Positions 40,455-56,230 of a stretch of DNA of 64,000 nt are shown here, piece after piece (the first letter of the stretch is position 1; each line of letters begins with the position of its first letter). This stretch comes from Microglena sp. YARC (taxonomy: Eukaryota; Chlorophyta; Chlorophyceae; Chlamydomonadales; Chlamydomonadaceae). The stretch covers positions 97,851,161-97,915,160 of the forward strand of contig CM039462.1 of NCBI GenBank assembly GCA_022414725.1. Reading direction: 5' to 3'. Under the pieces are notes generated by a model. It had not been told where the DNA came from. It made no database searches and saw only the letters and a program-made list of their open reading frames with translations. The translations under genes and the position numbers were made by a program.

Positions 40455-40860
40455 GAGAGTGATGCTGGCCAGCGCTCCACAATACTCAAGTTCTGTGCAA
40501 GCGGTGGAGGGAACTCAGTCCCCACTTAAGTTTAGGGGGGTTAGAGGTTAAGGTTTTGTTTCAAAGGTTTTGTGTTTTGGGGGCTAGGGTCTAGGTGGTT
40601 TTAGGTATGAATGTCTCTAGAGTCTGATGAGGCCGATGTGGCTTGGGCCATCCAGGCGAGGGCCACAGGGTCAGAAGCCTGCCCCCACTTAAGTTAGCCC
40701 CCTCTTAAGTCAGCACCCACTTAAGTTAGCCCCTACTTTCGCTTAGGGGGTTTAGAGGTTGAGGTTTTTATTCGAAGGTTAAAGGTAGTGTTAAAGAGTG
40801 TTTAGGTTAGTGGGGGCTAAGTGAAGTGGAGGCTAACTTCCCCCTACTTGTGCAAGCTTC
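40455..40860 (+). repeat. 3' flank with a copy of the CDS end and MITE-like sequence
   Basis: At about 40,622-40,665 'gatgaggccgatgtggcttg' repeats the CDS end (DEADVAWATKA region). Repeats of 'cccacttaagttagcccc' and reverse-type 'gtgggggctaa' resemble the element at 46,333-46,474. Confidence 0.6.
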
Positions 40861-41314
40861 CTTGAAGGGGCCAGCACTCCGTTCTCGTATCTTTAATTCT
40901 AATCGTCCTCCATCGCAGACGCAACGTCGAAGGGTCGGTAGCGTCGCATGCCGCGATGTGGGGAGTGTCTGTTCGCTAGAAGGAAGGGTCCGTTGTGTCG
41001 CAGGACGCAAGCTATATAATTGGTGTCTCAGGCAGCAGAGCTGGGGGATCATCCTTAAGTACTCCCTCAACCTCACGCCTCGTAATAATACGAATTATTT
41101 ATGTATTCATATTTATTTGTGCATTTATGCATTAACAACGGGTGGCTTGACCAAATTTTGGTAGCATAGGCGGAAGAACAGGTTAGTAGAATTGAATTGA
41201 ATTATATTGTTACATGGTGTTTCAGCCAACTATGGGCAGCCCACCGTATATCGATGGTTGGCAGTCCCTGTGCAATACCCACAGAGACGAGGGAGCTCAC
41301 TAATTGGTTGGCGA
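40861..41314. other. Intergenic; dispersed repeat fragment
   Basis: 40,855-41,070 is related to 50,440-50,590 (shared 'gcagacgcaac', 'gcagcagagctggggg', 'gtcgca'), so this is a dispersed repeat of unknown class. No gene is seen. Confidence 0.5.
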
Positions 41315-41500
41315 CAGGGTACTACATTTTGTCAAATTGGCCAGCGCACAAACGTCAAATTGGTCAGCGCTTTGCAGTGCAAAAAACGCAAAACCTGCGC
41401 TCTGCGCCCACAGGGAGTTGAAAAAACTGCGCGAAACGCCCAATGGGGCTCAAAAAGTGTGCGCGAAATCGCGCTGCCGCGCGCGCTTTGTAGTACCCCG
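41315..41500. mobile_element. GCGC-rich hAT-like MITE, second copy
   Basis: The ends are CAGGGTACTACA and, inverted, CGGGGTACTACAAA. Flanking 8-mers GTTGGCGA and GTTGGCGT match at 7 of 8. The interior resembles 35,450-35,645. Confidence 0.88.
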
Positions 41501-41599
41501 GTTGGCGTCAGACAAATAGAAGAAATATACCTGAACAATATAACGCACTCAGATTTAAGGATGCTATGCCCCGTGTCTTCACTGATTTGCAAAAAAGGA

Positions 41600-41700
41600 A
41601 TGGTAACGCCTGGTGGGGTGTGGTATTAAGGGAGCCCTGTCTTACGGCGGTAGAGATCGGGCAGCTACTTCACCTCGACAGTGCCACCACAATTAATTTG
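41600..41700 (-). mobile_element. Truncated SINE
   Basis: 'ggtaacgcctggtggggtgt' and 'ggtattaagggagccctgtc' match the shared SINE tail and body; the head is missing. Confidence 0.75.
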
Positions 41701-41739
41701 CAAGTCCTCTGACTCTGATTGTGTTTTTTTAGTCTAGTT

Positions 41740-42290
41740 GACTTGAACTTGGTTGCATTGCTTCAGCCAACAATTTGGCTGCTCGCCGACTATTTTGCAG
41801 TCTAGCCAATTAAGGCGAAGCCAAAAAGGCTAGAAAGACTTGCCCAGCCTCTATATTAGGAAGGGCTGTATATAAAACAAGCACTGGTGGACTGAACCCC
41901 AACAAATCGTAAACGATGGGTTTTGGGAGCCCGTCACGTGCTATACAGAGGATTTAACTTAAATTTAAACAGATTTCAATTTTAAAAAATGATGACTACC
42001 TGACCTTGAACTTGGTTACATAGCTTCAGGCAGCAATTTGGCTTTCTGTCTTCGGTGGTAAAATGTTGCCAGGAAACGCCTGGTGATTCGCCTTCTGCGG
42101 TATCCTGTATACCAATGCACAGGTTCAGCGCATATATGATGACTCTAACAATGCAATTTGATTGCTTTCTGTCCAGCAGTGCCCCTTCCCCTGCCCTACG
42201 GCAACCTTAACCCTCCTGAACAGGGTTCAGGTTGTCAAATGTCAAATAGGTGTTTAGGGTGTTAAACACCTGCTTGTTACAGCCATGACA
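41740..42290. repeat. Dispersed-repeat fragments
   Basis: Two copies of the 'gacttgaacttggttgcat' type element with 'cagcaatttggct' lie near 41,745 and 42,005. 41,800-41,960 ('gacttgcccagcct', 'ggactgaaccccaacaaatc', 'gggagcccgt') matches 51,140-51,270. No gene is seen. Confidence 0.55.
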
Positions 42291-42291
42291 T

Positions 42292-42413
42292 GCATACACC
42301 AGTCATAAGAAGACGCATCTTTCTCCAGACAGAAAGTGGATGGCTGGTTCAGCAAGTGCAGAGGCTGTGCCCAGCTGGCCGGAAAGCTGTACTCCAGCCA
42401 TAGGCAGGAGACC
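42292..42413 (+). pseudogene. Copy of the Cys-rich domain of the gene ending at 54,989
   Basis: 'gtggatggctggttcagcaa', 'gtgcagaggctgtgcccag' and 'tactccagccataggcagga' match 54,795-54,876 with few changes. The same frame gives VDGWFSKCRGCAQL, but an upstream CAA is TAA here and similarity stops after GGCAGGAGA. It is a broken segment or a copy of a shared mobile domain. Confidence 0.82.
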
Positions 42414-42532
42414 CTTTTGGGTCAGGGAATGCGTTTCTGGGGGGAGAGACGAAAGCGACGGAGTGTGTTGGCAATGAGACGGTTGGCTGGTTATGAGACG
42501 GTTGGCTGACGTGCCAGGCTTCACTTTTTCGG

Positions 42533-42566
42533 TCGGTCGGTCGGTCGGTCGGTCGGTCGGTCGGTC
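42533..42566. repeat. (CGGT)n simple repeat
   Basis: About eight tandem CGGT units. Confidence 0.95.
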
Positions 42567-43043
42567 GCACAGACGGACAATGGGGGAATCCGGGGGTTCC
42601 CGAGGGGGAGAGACGAAAGCGAAGAAGTTTTGTTTCCAACCCCGAAGCTCGCAAGAAGCTGTTCCGATCGGAACTTCGCACCTTGCCCTGTTTGAAACCG
42701 TATGATGCCGGGTACGGGCGGGTACGGGCCGAAATCCTAGGCCCCCCCTCTCGTGTCACCCCTCCCCTCTGGGGTTTTCTCACCCAAAATGTAGCTTCAG
42801 ATCCATGCAATCTCGATGATAGCAAACTAACAAGCTCTATCGACCTCTTGGGAAATCAGGATTTCATGATACCCTTCATGAGGACCAGGTGCCATTCGAC
42901 ACGAGAGATTTTTACAGCTCCAACTTTTTTTCGCGGCGACCACTTGGCGACCAATATAAAATGAAAGCTTCCTTCATGAAACATGAGCTCACTAAAATGC
43001 ATGGGGAGGGGGGGGAGGGGCTATTACTCTGACTGTAATCTCT

Positions 43044-43325
43044 GGCGCACGAGCTAATACCCCGAGACAGGAGAGAATTTGCAAGTGCTGCGATATGAAT
43101 ATAGTGGAGGACGAAGCACATTTCCTCCTAGAATTCCCCATCTACTCACAACTACGCCTGCAGTTGTATGAGCTGTTGGGTGATCATATAATCATTAGCG
43201 AACATCAGGAAGGGGTGTCACAATCTCACCCAAGGCACGCAAATATATTGATCACCACCCATGAAAACATGATTTGCAACATCTTTGAAACACCGACCAG
43301 CATACTGTTGCTCACGAACGACTAG
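43044..43325 (+). mobile_element. LINE 3'-end fragment (zf-RVT-like)
   Basis: The frame reads ERICKCCDMNIVEDEAHFLL then EFPIYSQLRLQLYELLG. Cys residues followed by EDEAHFLLE.P.YS.LR is the pattern found after the reverse transcriptase in many non-LTR elements. The usual Cys of 'CP.Y' is Phe here. It ends in a stop at about 43,325. No reverse transcriptase is seen upstream, so this is a relic. Confidence 0.6.
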
Positions 43326-43440
43326 GAAAGCGCACGTTACTTAGAAATGCAGTACCTAGAGCAACAACAGTTCCATACAAATCAATAAATATATACCGGT
43401 ATTATATGGAATTGGCGCTGATAATAATGATTGCTTGCTA

Positions 43441-43566
43441 CAATCTTGCTTGCTTGCTGCAATAATGCGTTTTGGGTCTTCCAACAAATCCTCAGAAAAA
43501 GAAGCGCAATATAGCAGCAAGTAAGCAAGATTGCGTTTCTTTTTCTGAGGATTTGTTAGAAGACCC
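43441..43566. other. Overlapping inverted repeats, hairpin-forming
   Basis: A 37-bp pair, 43474-43510 and 43530-43566, has two mismatches and a 19-nt loop. A second pair, 43441-43461 ('caatcttgcttgcttgctgc') and 43514-43534 ('gcagcaagtaagcaagattg'), overlaps it, so both cannot form at once. Confidence 0.85.
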
Positions 43567-43911
43567 CTACCGGATGTTGTGGAGCGGGCTTGCCTTGTAG
43601 CAACAATGGCTTGTCGATGACAATGTAATGTAATGGTACGTTAGTTGTTAGCCGCAACGGACAGTCTAATAGTTAGGTCCACCTAATCCGATGATGAATG
43701 CATATAGCTGTAGCAGTGTCCACGTAGTCAGTGTCTCTCGATCCACAGCCGTTCCAATTCATTCTGCAATCGTTCCACGGTCGTTCCATATAATAATGGA
43801 ACGAAAACATGTGATCATCATAATCATCACAATCAACCGATTCTGTAATCTGCAATTCAATCTGCCTGCACGGTGAGAAGCTTGCCACATTAGCCCCCGC
43901 CCGAGTCAGCC

Positions 43912-49086
<5,175 letters not shown>

Positions 49087-49561
49087 GTAGGATGGGGTCG
49101 TCAGGGATTTTGTTTGAAATTTTAAAGTGGGTTTGTTATAGCATAATGAGTTTAGGCCTCCTCCAGGGACAGCGTTTTATAGTTTTAACAGCTTTTTATA
49201 GCTTTTGATAGCCACTTAGGGCATTTTTAAAAATAAATAATGTATATAGCGGCAATTTGGGCCAAGACAGGGTCAAAAGTAGCAATCGCTATATAAAGCG
49301 GGGTGTGGGGTGTGTGTGGGGGGGGGGGATCCCTGGGGGTCGTGTCCATCATTCCATCAATATCAGAGTAGGGGCCAAGCAGCTCAGTATTGTAGAGCTA
49401 CTAATAATTTGTAAAACCACGTTTTACAAAGTTATTAGCGGGTCATTCTTTCACAGGGCCACGTCATTGTTTTTACCAAAGTAGTGTACCGAGCAATTTT
49501 ACCGTTTCTCCCCATTTGTGCTTCTCCCAAATGCAATGCGTGTGGGTGAGAGGGTGGGTAG

Positions 49562-49611
<50 letters not shown>

Positions 49612-49734
49612 CTCACCATTTGTGCTTCTCCCAAATGCGATGCGTGCCTCGGTTGTTTCACAGCGCACTGTCTCACTTGAGGCCAACCTCTTCAGAGGGT
49701 CCCATCTGTTTTGCTTCTCCTCTTCATATTGTCT
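49087..49734. other. Likely intron or 3' flank, no exon recognised
   Basis: Contains a (GA)n tract at 49,574-49,609 flanked by two copies of 'ccatttgtgcttctcccaaa' (49,513 and 49,617). The C-terminal part of the DUF1254-type gene would be expected here but is not seen. Confidence 0.5.
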
Positions 49735-50360
49735 TCTCTTCAGATTCAGATTCAGATTCAGATTCAGATTCAGATTGTATTCTCTTCAGATTCTGATTCA
49801 AATTCAGATCCAGAATCAGATTCTCTTTAGATAGTCTTCTCTTCAGATTCTCCTCAGATTCTCTTCAGATTCTCTTCAGATTCTCTTCAGATTGTCTTCT
49901 CTTCAGATTCTCTTCAGGTTGTCTTCTTTTCAGATTCTCCTCAAATTCTCTTCAGATCCTCTTCAGATTGTCTTCTCTTCAGATTCTTTTCAGATTGTCT
50001 TCTCTTCAGATTCTCTTCAGATTTGCTTCAGATTCGCTTCAGGTTGTCTTCTCTTCAGATTCTCTTCAGATTGTCTCCTCTTCAGACTCTCTTCAGATAG
50101 TCTTCTCTTCAGATTCTCGTCAGATTCTCGTCAGATAGTCTACCCTTCCGATTCTCTTCCGATTCTCTTCAGATTCTTGTCAGATAGTCTACCCTTCCGA
50201 TTCTCTTCAGATTCTCTTCAGATTGTCTCCTCTTCAGATTGTTTCCTCTTCAGATTCTCTTCAGATTGTCTTCAGATAGTCTTCTCTTCAGGCTCAGATT
50301 CATATTCATATTCAGATAGTCTTCTCTTCAAATTCTCGTCAGATAGTCTCCCCAATGAGA
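49735..50360 (+). repeat. ~11-bp array 'attctcttcag'
   Basis: About 50 units of 'ttctcttcagattctcttca' with 'ttgtcttctcttcag' variants; it begins with GATTCA hexamers. Each unit resembles a short pyrimidine tract plus CAG. Confidence 0.93.
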
Positions 50361-50389
50361 ACTTTCAATGAAGAGGGGTCGCTTCAGCA

Positions 50390-50700
50390 AGAACTTTGGC
50401 CTTGTTAACAAATGGGGCATCGTTAGTTGAGCGTGTTCAGGCCAGGCTTATTCAGGACGCTGTGTCCTCCGTTGCAGACGCAACATCAAAGGGCCCGTGG
50501 CGTCGCAAGATGCAGGCTATACAATTGGTTGCGTCACAGTCAGCAGAGCTGGGGGTCCTCCTAAAGTTCCCTGATTGTTAGTTGAGCGTGTTCAGGCCCA
50601 TTGCTCTTCACGTGAGATACTCCTCCTTGGAGGGGTCAGCATTAGGGTACTTCAGGAGGACCCCTGCTCTGCTGCCTGGGACACAACCAATTACATAGCA
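50390..50700. repeat. Dispersed repeat, copy related to 40,855-41,070
   Basis: 'gcagacgcaacatcaaaggg', 'tacaattggttgcgtcacag' and 'gcagagctgggggtcctcct' form one copy; part is repeated inverted at 50,645-50,700 ('gctctgctgcctgggacaca'). Class unknown. Confidence 0.6.
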
Positions 50701-50830
50701 TTATATTGCATTATATAGCATTATATTGCATAATATTGCATTATATAGCATTATATTGCATTATATTGCATTATATAGCCATTATTGCATTATGTAGTCA
50801 TTATATTGCATTATATAGCCATTATAATGC
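50695..50830. repeat. ~15-bp repeat 'attatattgcattatat'
   Basis: About nine AT-rich units. Confidence 0.9.
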
Positions 50831-51129
50831 ATTCCTGCAACGCAACGGACCCTTCCCTCTGGTCAACGGGGTCGCGTCCAAGGGGGGGGGGGGGGGGGTC
50901 CCAATGGGCAAGTACTCTGTATATTCTAGGTATTCCAAGCGAGATCAAATGCGTAACTTTTTTTAGTGATCAGTCATGTATGAAAAACAAATCCCATGCA
51001 TGTCGCACTTACAGTCCTGCACCCATGTTTGCAGTAATGGCCAAGATTCTTGGTTTCTCTGGGTGGGGTAAGAGTACTCATATCTCACCCAGAGTACTCA
51101 ATGAGTACATACTATACCATATGTGTATG

Positions 51130-51460
51130 TATGTTACAGTCCAGGGGTAGGCCAAATAGGCTAAAGGGACTTGCCCAACCGTTAGGAAGAGCTTAAAAAT
51201 AAAAAGCACTATTGAACTGAACCCCAAACAATCGTTTAACCGACGGGAGCCCTGAGTTCGTGCTACAGTGATAATTTAATTCTACAATATAATTAAATCA
51301 TCATCTCAGCTGGGACCAATTAACAATTATAATACGTATGTAGTCCAGACAGATTTACAGGAGAGCACATCTAAGCATTACAATTCACGGATTGACATTT
51401 TTTTGGCCTCCTTGGGTGCTTAGTAGATTAGCCGGACAAATTTCAAGCTTTTCAAAAAAA
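51130..51460. mobile_element. Dispersed element fragment
   Basis: 'aggctaaagggacttgccca', 'actgaaccccaaacaatcgt' and 'acaggagagcacatctaagc' match parts of 41,800-41,960, 9,380-9,540, 55,690-55,745 and, inverted, 8,930-8,965, 60,310-60,360 and 63,140-63,190. No coding capacity is seen; class unknown. Confidence 0.6.
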
Positions 51461-51599
51461 ACGTAAAATCAAATTAAATAAAAGATCACATGATGATATG
51501 ATACTATAATATTCATCTTGCACTCAGGCCTCTTAAGTCAATATGTTAGGATATATGATATATGATATATGATATGATATGATATGATACGCATATCTG

Positions 51600-52200
51600 A
51601 TATCTGGTCTGGTCTGGTCTGGTCTGGTCTGGTCTGGTCTGGTCTGGTCTGGTCTGGTCTGGTCTGGTCTGGTCTGGTCTGGTCTGGTCTGGTCAGGTCA
51701 GGTCAGGTCAGGTCAGGTCAGGTCAGGTCAGGTCAGGTCAGGTCTGGTCAGGCCTGGTCAGCCCTGGTATGGCCTGGTATGGCCTGGTATGGCCTGGTAT
51801 GGTATAATATGGCCTGGCCTGGCCTGGCCTGGCCTGGCCTGGTATGGTATGGTATGGTATGGTATGTTATGTTATGTTATGTTATGTTATGTTATGTTAT
51901 GTTATGTTATTTTATGTTATGTTATGTTATGTTATGTTATGTTATTTTATGTTATGTTATGTTATGTTATGTTATGTTATGTTATGTTATGTTATGTTAT
52001 GTTATGTTATGTTATGTTATGTTATGTTATGGTATGGTATGGCCTGGTATGGTATAATATGGCCTGGTATGGTATAATATGGCCTGGTGTGGTATGGTAT
52101 GGTATGGTATGGTATGGTATGGTATGGTATGGTATGGTATGGTATGGTATGGTATGGTATGGTATGGTATGGTATGGTATGGTATGGTATGGTATGATAT
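51600..52200. repeat. Pentamer array with block-wise unit changes
   Basis: Strict 5-bp periodicity with successive unit blocks: GGTCT, GGTCA, GGCCT, GGTAT, GTTAT, then GGTAT again. Confidence 0.97.
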
Positions 52201-52461
52201 GGAACCCCCTCGGCACGATATCTGCTTCTATATTGATCCTTCCCGCTGTGGCTCATGTAACATTATTTAAGCTTCATTCAATATGTTGCTTCCACCTTCT
52301 TGTTTCCACTTGCAAATGATGGGAATAAGTTATACATCTAGCCACGTTACAGATCTCTAACTTGAACATGCATGTTACGGACCACTTGGTGTGGCAGGTC
52401 TATTTAATTATAGGGCAGTTCAGCTTCACCCTTCTAACTCAAAGTTGAGGACATCCAGTAG

Positions 52462-52685
52462 TAGTGATCAAGGCGCATGAATTTTTTGATAGGGAGAGGA
52501 AGAACAAGAAGAATAGTTACATGGGTCTGCAATCTACATGCCCTCAAGCATTTAACAGTCTGCACTCTGCAGAGTACAATTCGTCCCCCAATGCAGCACC
52601 CACGGACACCAGGGAATGTAGCACAGGACGTCTGGGACCGTCAGGAATTGAAGTTGGCAAGAGTCCCCAATTAGTGTGCACATAG
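52462..52685 (+). CDS. Possible exon, unrecognised
   Basis: An open, coding-like frame reads KAHEFFDRERKNKKNSYMGL then a Ser/Asn-rich stretch ending GKSPQLVCT and a stop at 52,683. It could be an upstream exon of the gene ending at 54,989 or a separate short gene. No splice partner was established. Confidence 0.3.
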
Positions 52686-53263
52686 ATTGGCAAAATTAAG
52701 TCTCTGACACGCTAACGTTCCGTCTGCGACATGCGACGTAGCGTCCTAAACAACCCTTCCCCCAACCCTTCCCCCTACTCTAGACTGGCTACTCCCGCCC
52801 TTCCTTCCCTGCTCCCCCTCCTGATGCGGGTCTGACGACGCTGACGACCCCGGGCAGTTAGTCGATCCGCCCTTCTCTCTGCATCACGGATTGTTCTATC
52901 AAATTCCCCAGACCCGTACAGGGGGAGGAGGAGGGCAGGGCCGAGAGAGCACAAGTAATAGGATAGGCGGGTTCAGGGGTTGGGGGTGGAGGGCGAGTAT
53001 TCTGCGCTGGGCGAACTAAGCTCGCTTGCTCCAGCGCTACAAGGAATGCATTCGGGATGGCCAGCAGCGACGCAGCATGTAGACGAAGGGAGGTATATCC
53101 GGGTATATCCGCTGCTACAATGGGCTGTAACAGCGGATAGCCGGTGTAGGCCCCCTTTTCAAATCCGACCGTACTTCTAAGTACAAGCTCGATTGGAATT
53201 TTCAAAACTACGAATTCCTGAACAAAACAGCCGAAGCTCTGTCCGCTGCGCTTACCTTCAGCA

Positions 53264-53530
53264 AGCATCCGTTGCAGCGCGCGAGCACGCTTTGTACAAT
53301 CTTGTCTCTACCCTAGAGCACCTGTTACTCAGTACCACATCATGGAAGTCACAGCACCACAGACAACAGGCAGGGATGATATGCACAGAAAGGTGCGCAG
53401 CAGGGACGCTCCGTTTCTGTTCTCAATCCAGCTATCTTCGCTGATTTGATAAAATTGCGCCAATCGTGCCGATCGATCTTGGATAAACATCGCGCCAATA
53501 GTATCGATCTTGCGGGAATCGTCAGGCACT
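53264..53530 (+). CDS. Candidate upstream exons of the 54,989 gene
   Basis: Two coding-like segments lie behind acceptors. 'taccttcag' precedes 53,264 (QASVAAREHALYNLVSTLEH). 'ctcaatccag' precedes 53,431 (IFADLIKLRQSCRSILDKHR). Phases do not join cleanly to each other or to the exon at 53,676, so exon limits are unresolved. Confidence 0.35.
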
Positions 53531-53675
53531 AGCTCAATAACGGCTGCGAACAGTTTTGTCCCTAGGGCTGCTGCCTGATTTCGAATCTACCCGATTATTT
53601 CTGCACACGAAGCTGTGCAGAACGAGTAGAATATTTCCCCAGCCCTGAAGGCTCCTACACTCCTACACCCGCCAG

Positions 53676-54989
53676 ATCCTCATTGCCCAGAAGCAGCAAC
53701 TCGAGTTTAAGCTTGTTCGTTTAGACTCAAACTCGAACTATGCAGCAACTCAACTTGAACATACCCAGCAGATCTTCCACAACATCCATAAGGTGTCCCT
53801 GGAAAATGTCCCACAGTAGGACACCTGTGACTTAGAGAGGATAGCCTTACTTCTGTGCAGTCCCCAATCAAATCATGTTGTTCCTTCTGGGTGCAGGCAT
53901 CAGTTGTTCCTACGTCAGCTCGGTTACCTCCGGTGCCAGGGAAGCGCCCTCTCAAGCGCCCTCGCAGCATTGAACTGCCCAAGAGTGGATTTGTGTATGC
54001 CTCTAGGGATGGCGGAAGCTCCGCCAGCAGCAGTTGCTCCAGCCAAAGCTCATCGAGTGTCTGCTTTACCACGGACAGCCCTGGCCAGAGAGACGCCAAC
54101 AGCTCAGATCGAATCCAAAATCTTATTATCCAGGTAACAGCTTATCTCACATCTTCACCTCCTTCCACCATTACTCTTTGCTGTTTCTCTGATCGCCCCT
54201 GGTTTTCTCTGATTGATCTTTCTCTGATCGCCTCGAGCCGGATATGGCGGACATGGGCAAGCTGCCCTGGCCTGCAACCAGTATTCCCACCTGTTCAAGC
54301 TGACCTTTTGTTATCCCTCACATTCTACCTTTACCTCCTTGTGCCCGCAGAGTCATGCTGTCTCTGTCCCTCTCAAGATTCGCTCACCACCTCAGGAAAT
54401 CAGCACCGATCAACCGACCTTGCCGCGCTCCACTTCCGCAGACACCTCTTTCTTTTACAGCGACCCAGATATCTTAGGTTCTCAAGCATCTCAGCCATCT
54501 AGCAGTTTAAGTCGAAGCAGCTCCCTATCTCTGGCTGCACGTCGCAGCTTCGCAAGTAGACTCTCAGTCCACGTCCGCCCTCCCGTTAGCCCGACACTAC
54601 CCGCACAGGCAAACCCTGCTGAGCCATCCAACCACGTCTCTACATCCCTCCCTCAACCTCAGCAACCGCACCATAAGTGCCCATCTCAAGACAGCTGTCA
54701 AGCAGACGAGTCTATATCACAGTCGCAGCTGTCTGATGGTACAGCCATGACTTGCATACATCAGTCACAAGAAGAAGCATCTTTCTCAAGACAGAAAGTG
54801 GATGGCTGGTTCAGCAAGTGCAGAGGCTGTGCCCAACTGACGGGCAAGCTGTACTCCAGCCATAGGCAGGAGATCCCCTTCTGTCAGTGTTGCACCTTCC
54901 TCCTCAAAAGACTGCATCCATCGCAGGAGGAGAAGGTCCAGGAACATCTGGCAGCCATTCATGTTAGCTGGCTTAAAGACGGCCTGTAA
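53676..54989 (+). CDS. Unrecognised protein with Ser-rich linker and Cys-rich C-terminus (3' part)
   Basis: Exons 53676-53792 (ILIAQKQQLEFKLVRLDSNS, a helical segment), 53897-54133 and 54351-54989 join in phase 0 with GT-AG introns and end at TAA. The second exon has a basic patch (KRPLKRPRSIELPK), possibly a nuclear localisation signal, and a poly-Ser region. The third is Ser/Pro/Gln-rich and ends with WFSKCRGCAQLTGKLYSS and FCQCCTFLLKRLHPSQEE; the CxxC and CxCC pairs could bind a metal. I do not recognise the family. A fragment of the Cys-rich part is duplicated at 42,292, so it may be a domain carried by a mobile element. Confidence 0.68.
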
Positions 54990-55930
54990 GCCCCTGCTGA
55001 CAATCCACCCTGATCTGCCGAAATACAGTATGTATTCATACCTCGCAATGACGTGAAGCTAGGGTCTTACTGGGCAGCAGCTAGGGCTGATATGCTCCTA
55101 GCACTGCTGGAGCTCCCCCCTTTGACAAGTACGGGGCATCCAATTGCTTTGGTGTGATTGCACTGCTCGTGGCAGCAGATGATCTGTAGTGTGGTAGTAT
55201 CTGCCGGTGCCTACCTTGGTCCTGTATTCATCCAAGTGCTAGTAATATAGGTTCTGTACTGTACTGTACCGCGAGTGTCCAATCCCACTGCTCAATGCAA
55301 TTATGGTCTGTACTAGACTGTACCGCTAATGTCCAATCCCACTGCCCGATGCAGTAGGGTAAGTATTGGACTTTACCGCTAGTGTCTAATTCCACTGCTC
55401 ATTGCAATGTATACTTGGACGACTTTCTTAGCACATGACGCTTTCTGTTTAGTAGTGCAAAGCAACACGCTTTTTGGACCTTAGATAAACAAATAGCAAG
55501 ACAAACTGACAGCTATGGAACAACAACATTCCTCCCTTGGCATAATTATGTATGCATGTATGTTTCTGCAGCTCGGTGTGTTCTTGTTACCTATACCTGT
55601 TTTTCTGCTGTTTTATCCCAGAGATAGAGAGTTAGAAAGACAGAGGGACAGAGAGACTTGCCCAACCTCCAGTTATGTCGAGGTTGCAGTCCAGGGGTAT
55701 TCAAATCGGTTAAAGAGACTTGCCCAACCCGAAGTCATGTTATGCCCAACCTCGAGTTATGTTGAGTGGTAGTGTTGCGACCAATGTGTTTGTGTGCTTA
55801 GAAGGAGGACTCACCGACCATCCACTGGCCATAAGCATGTTGTGTCCATCCAGCACATCCAGCTCCCTGATGCAGGACACACTCACATAGCCCCTCCCTT
55901 ACTCCTAGTGCTTTTGTGTTTGTTTGTGTT
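54990..55930. other. 3' flank, short tandem repeat
   Basis: Three copies of 'tgtccaatcccactgc' with 'ctgtactagactgtaccgct' lie at 55,240-55,410. 55,690-55,745 has a dispersed-element fragment in duplicate. No gene is seen. Confidence 0.55.
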
Positions 55931-55959
55931 TAGAAGGAGGAGTGTGATTCCTCCCCTTC

Positions 55960-56230
55960 ACCCCCCTAGGTATCCCATCCGTCTCCCCCCCCTTCCCATC
56001 CATCCATCCCATCCATCTCTACCCCCTTCCATCCCCTCCCCCCTTCCCATCCATCCCACCCCTTCACATCCATCTCTACCCCCTTCCATCCATCTCTACC
56101 CCCTTCCATCCCCTCCCCCCTTCACATCCATCCCACCCCTTCACATCCATCCCACCCATTCCCATCCATCCCACCCCTTCACATCCATCCCACCCCTTCA
56201 CATCCATTCACCCCACCCCTTCAGCCCCCG
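55960..56230. repeat. 'cccatccatcccaccccttc' repeats
   Basis: C/T-rich repeats of 15-25 bp, flanked by two copies of 'ttgtttgtgtt' plus 'ggaggactcac'-type sequence (55,800, 56,295). Confidence 0.75.

Noticed and set aside
51584..52319. 157-176-codon open frames
   Set aside because: Pentamer repeat translations (WYGMV/CYVML) with no biological content.
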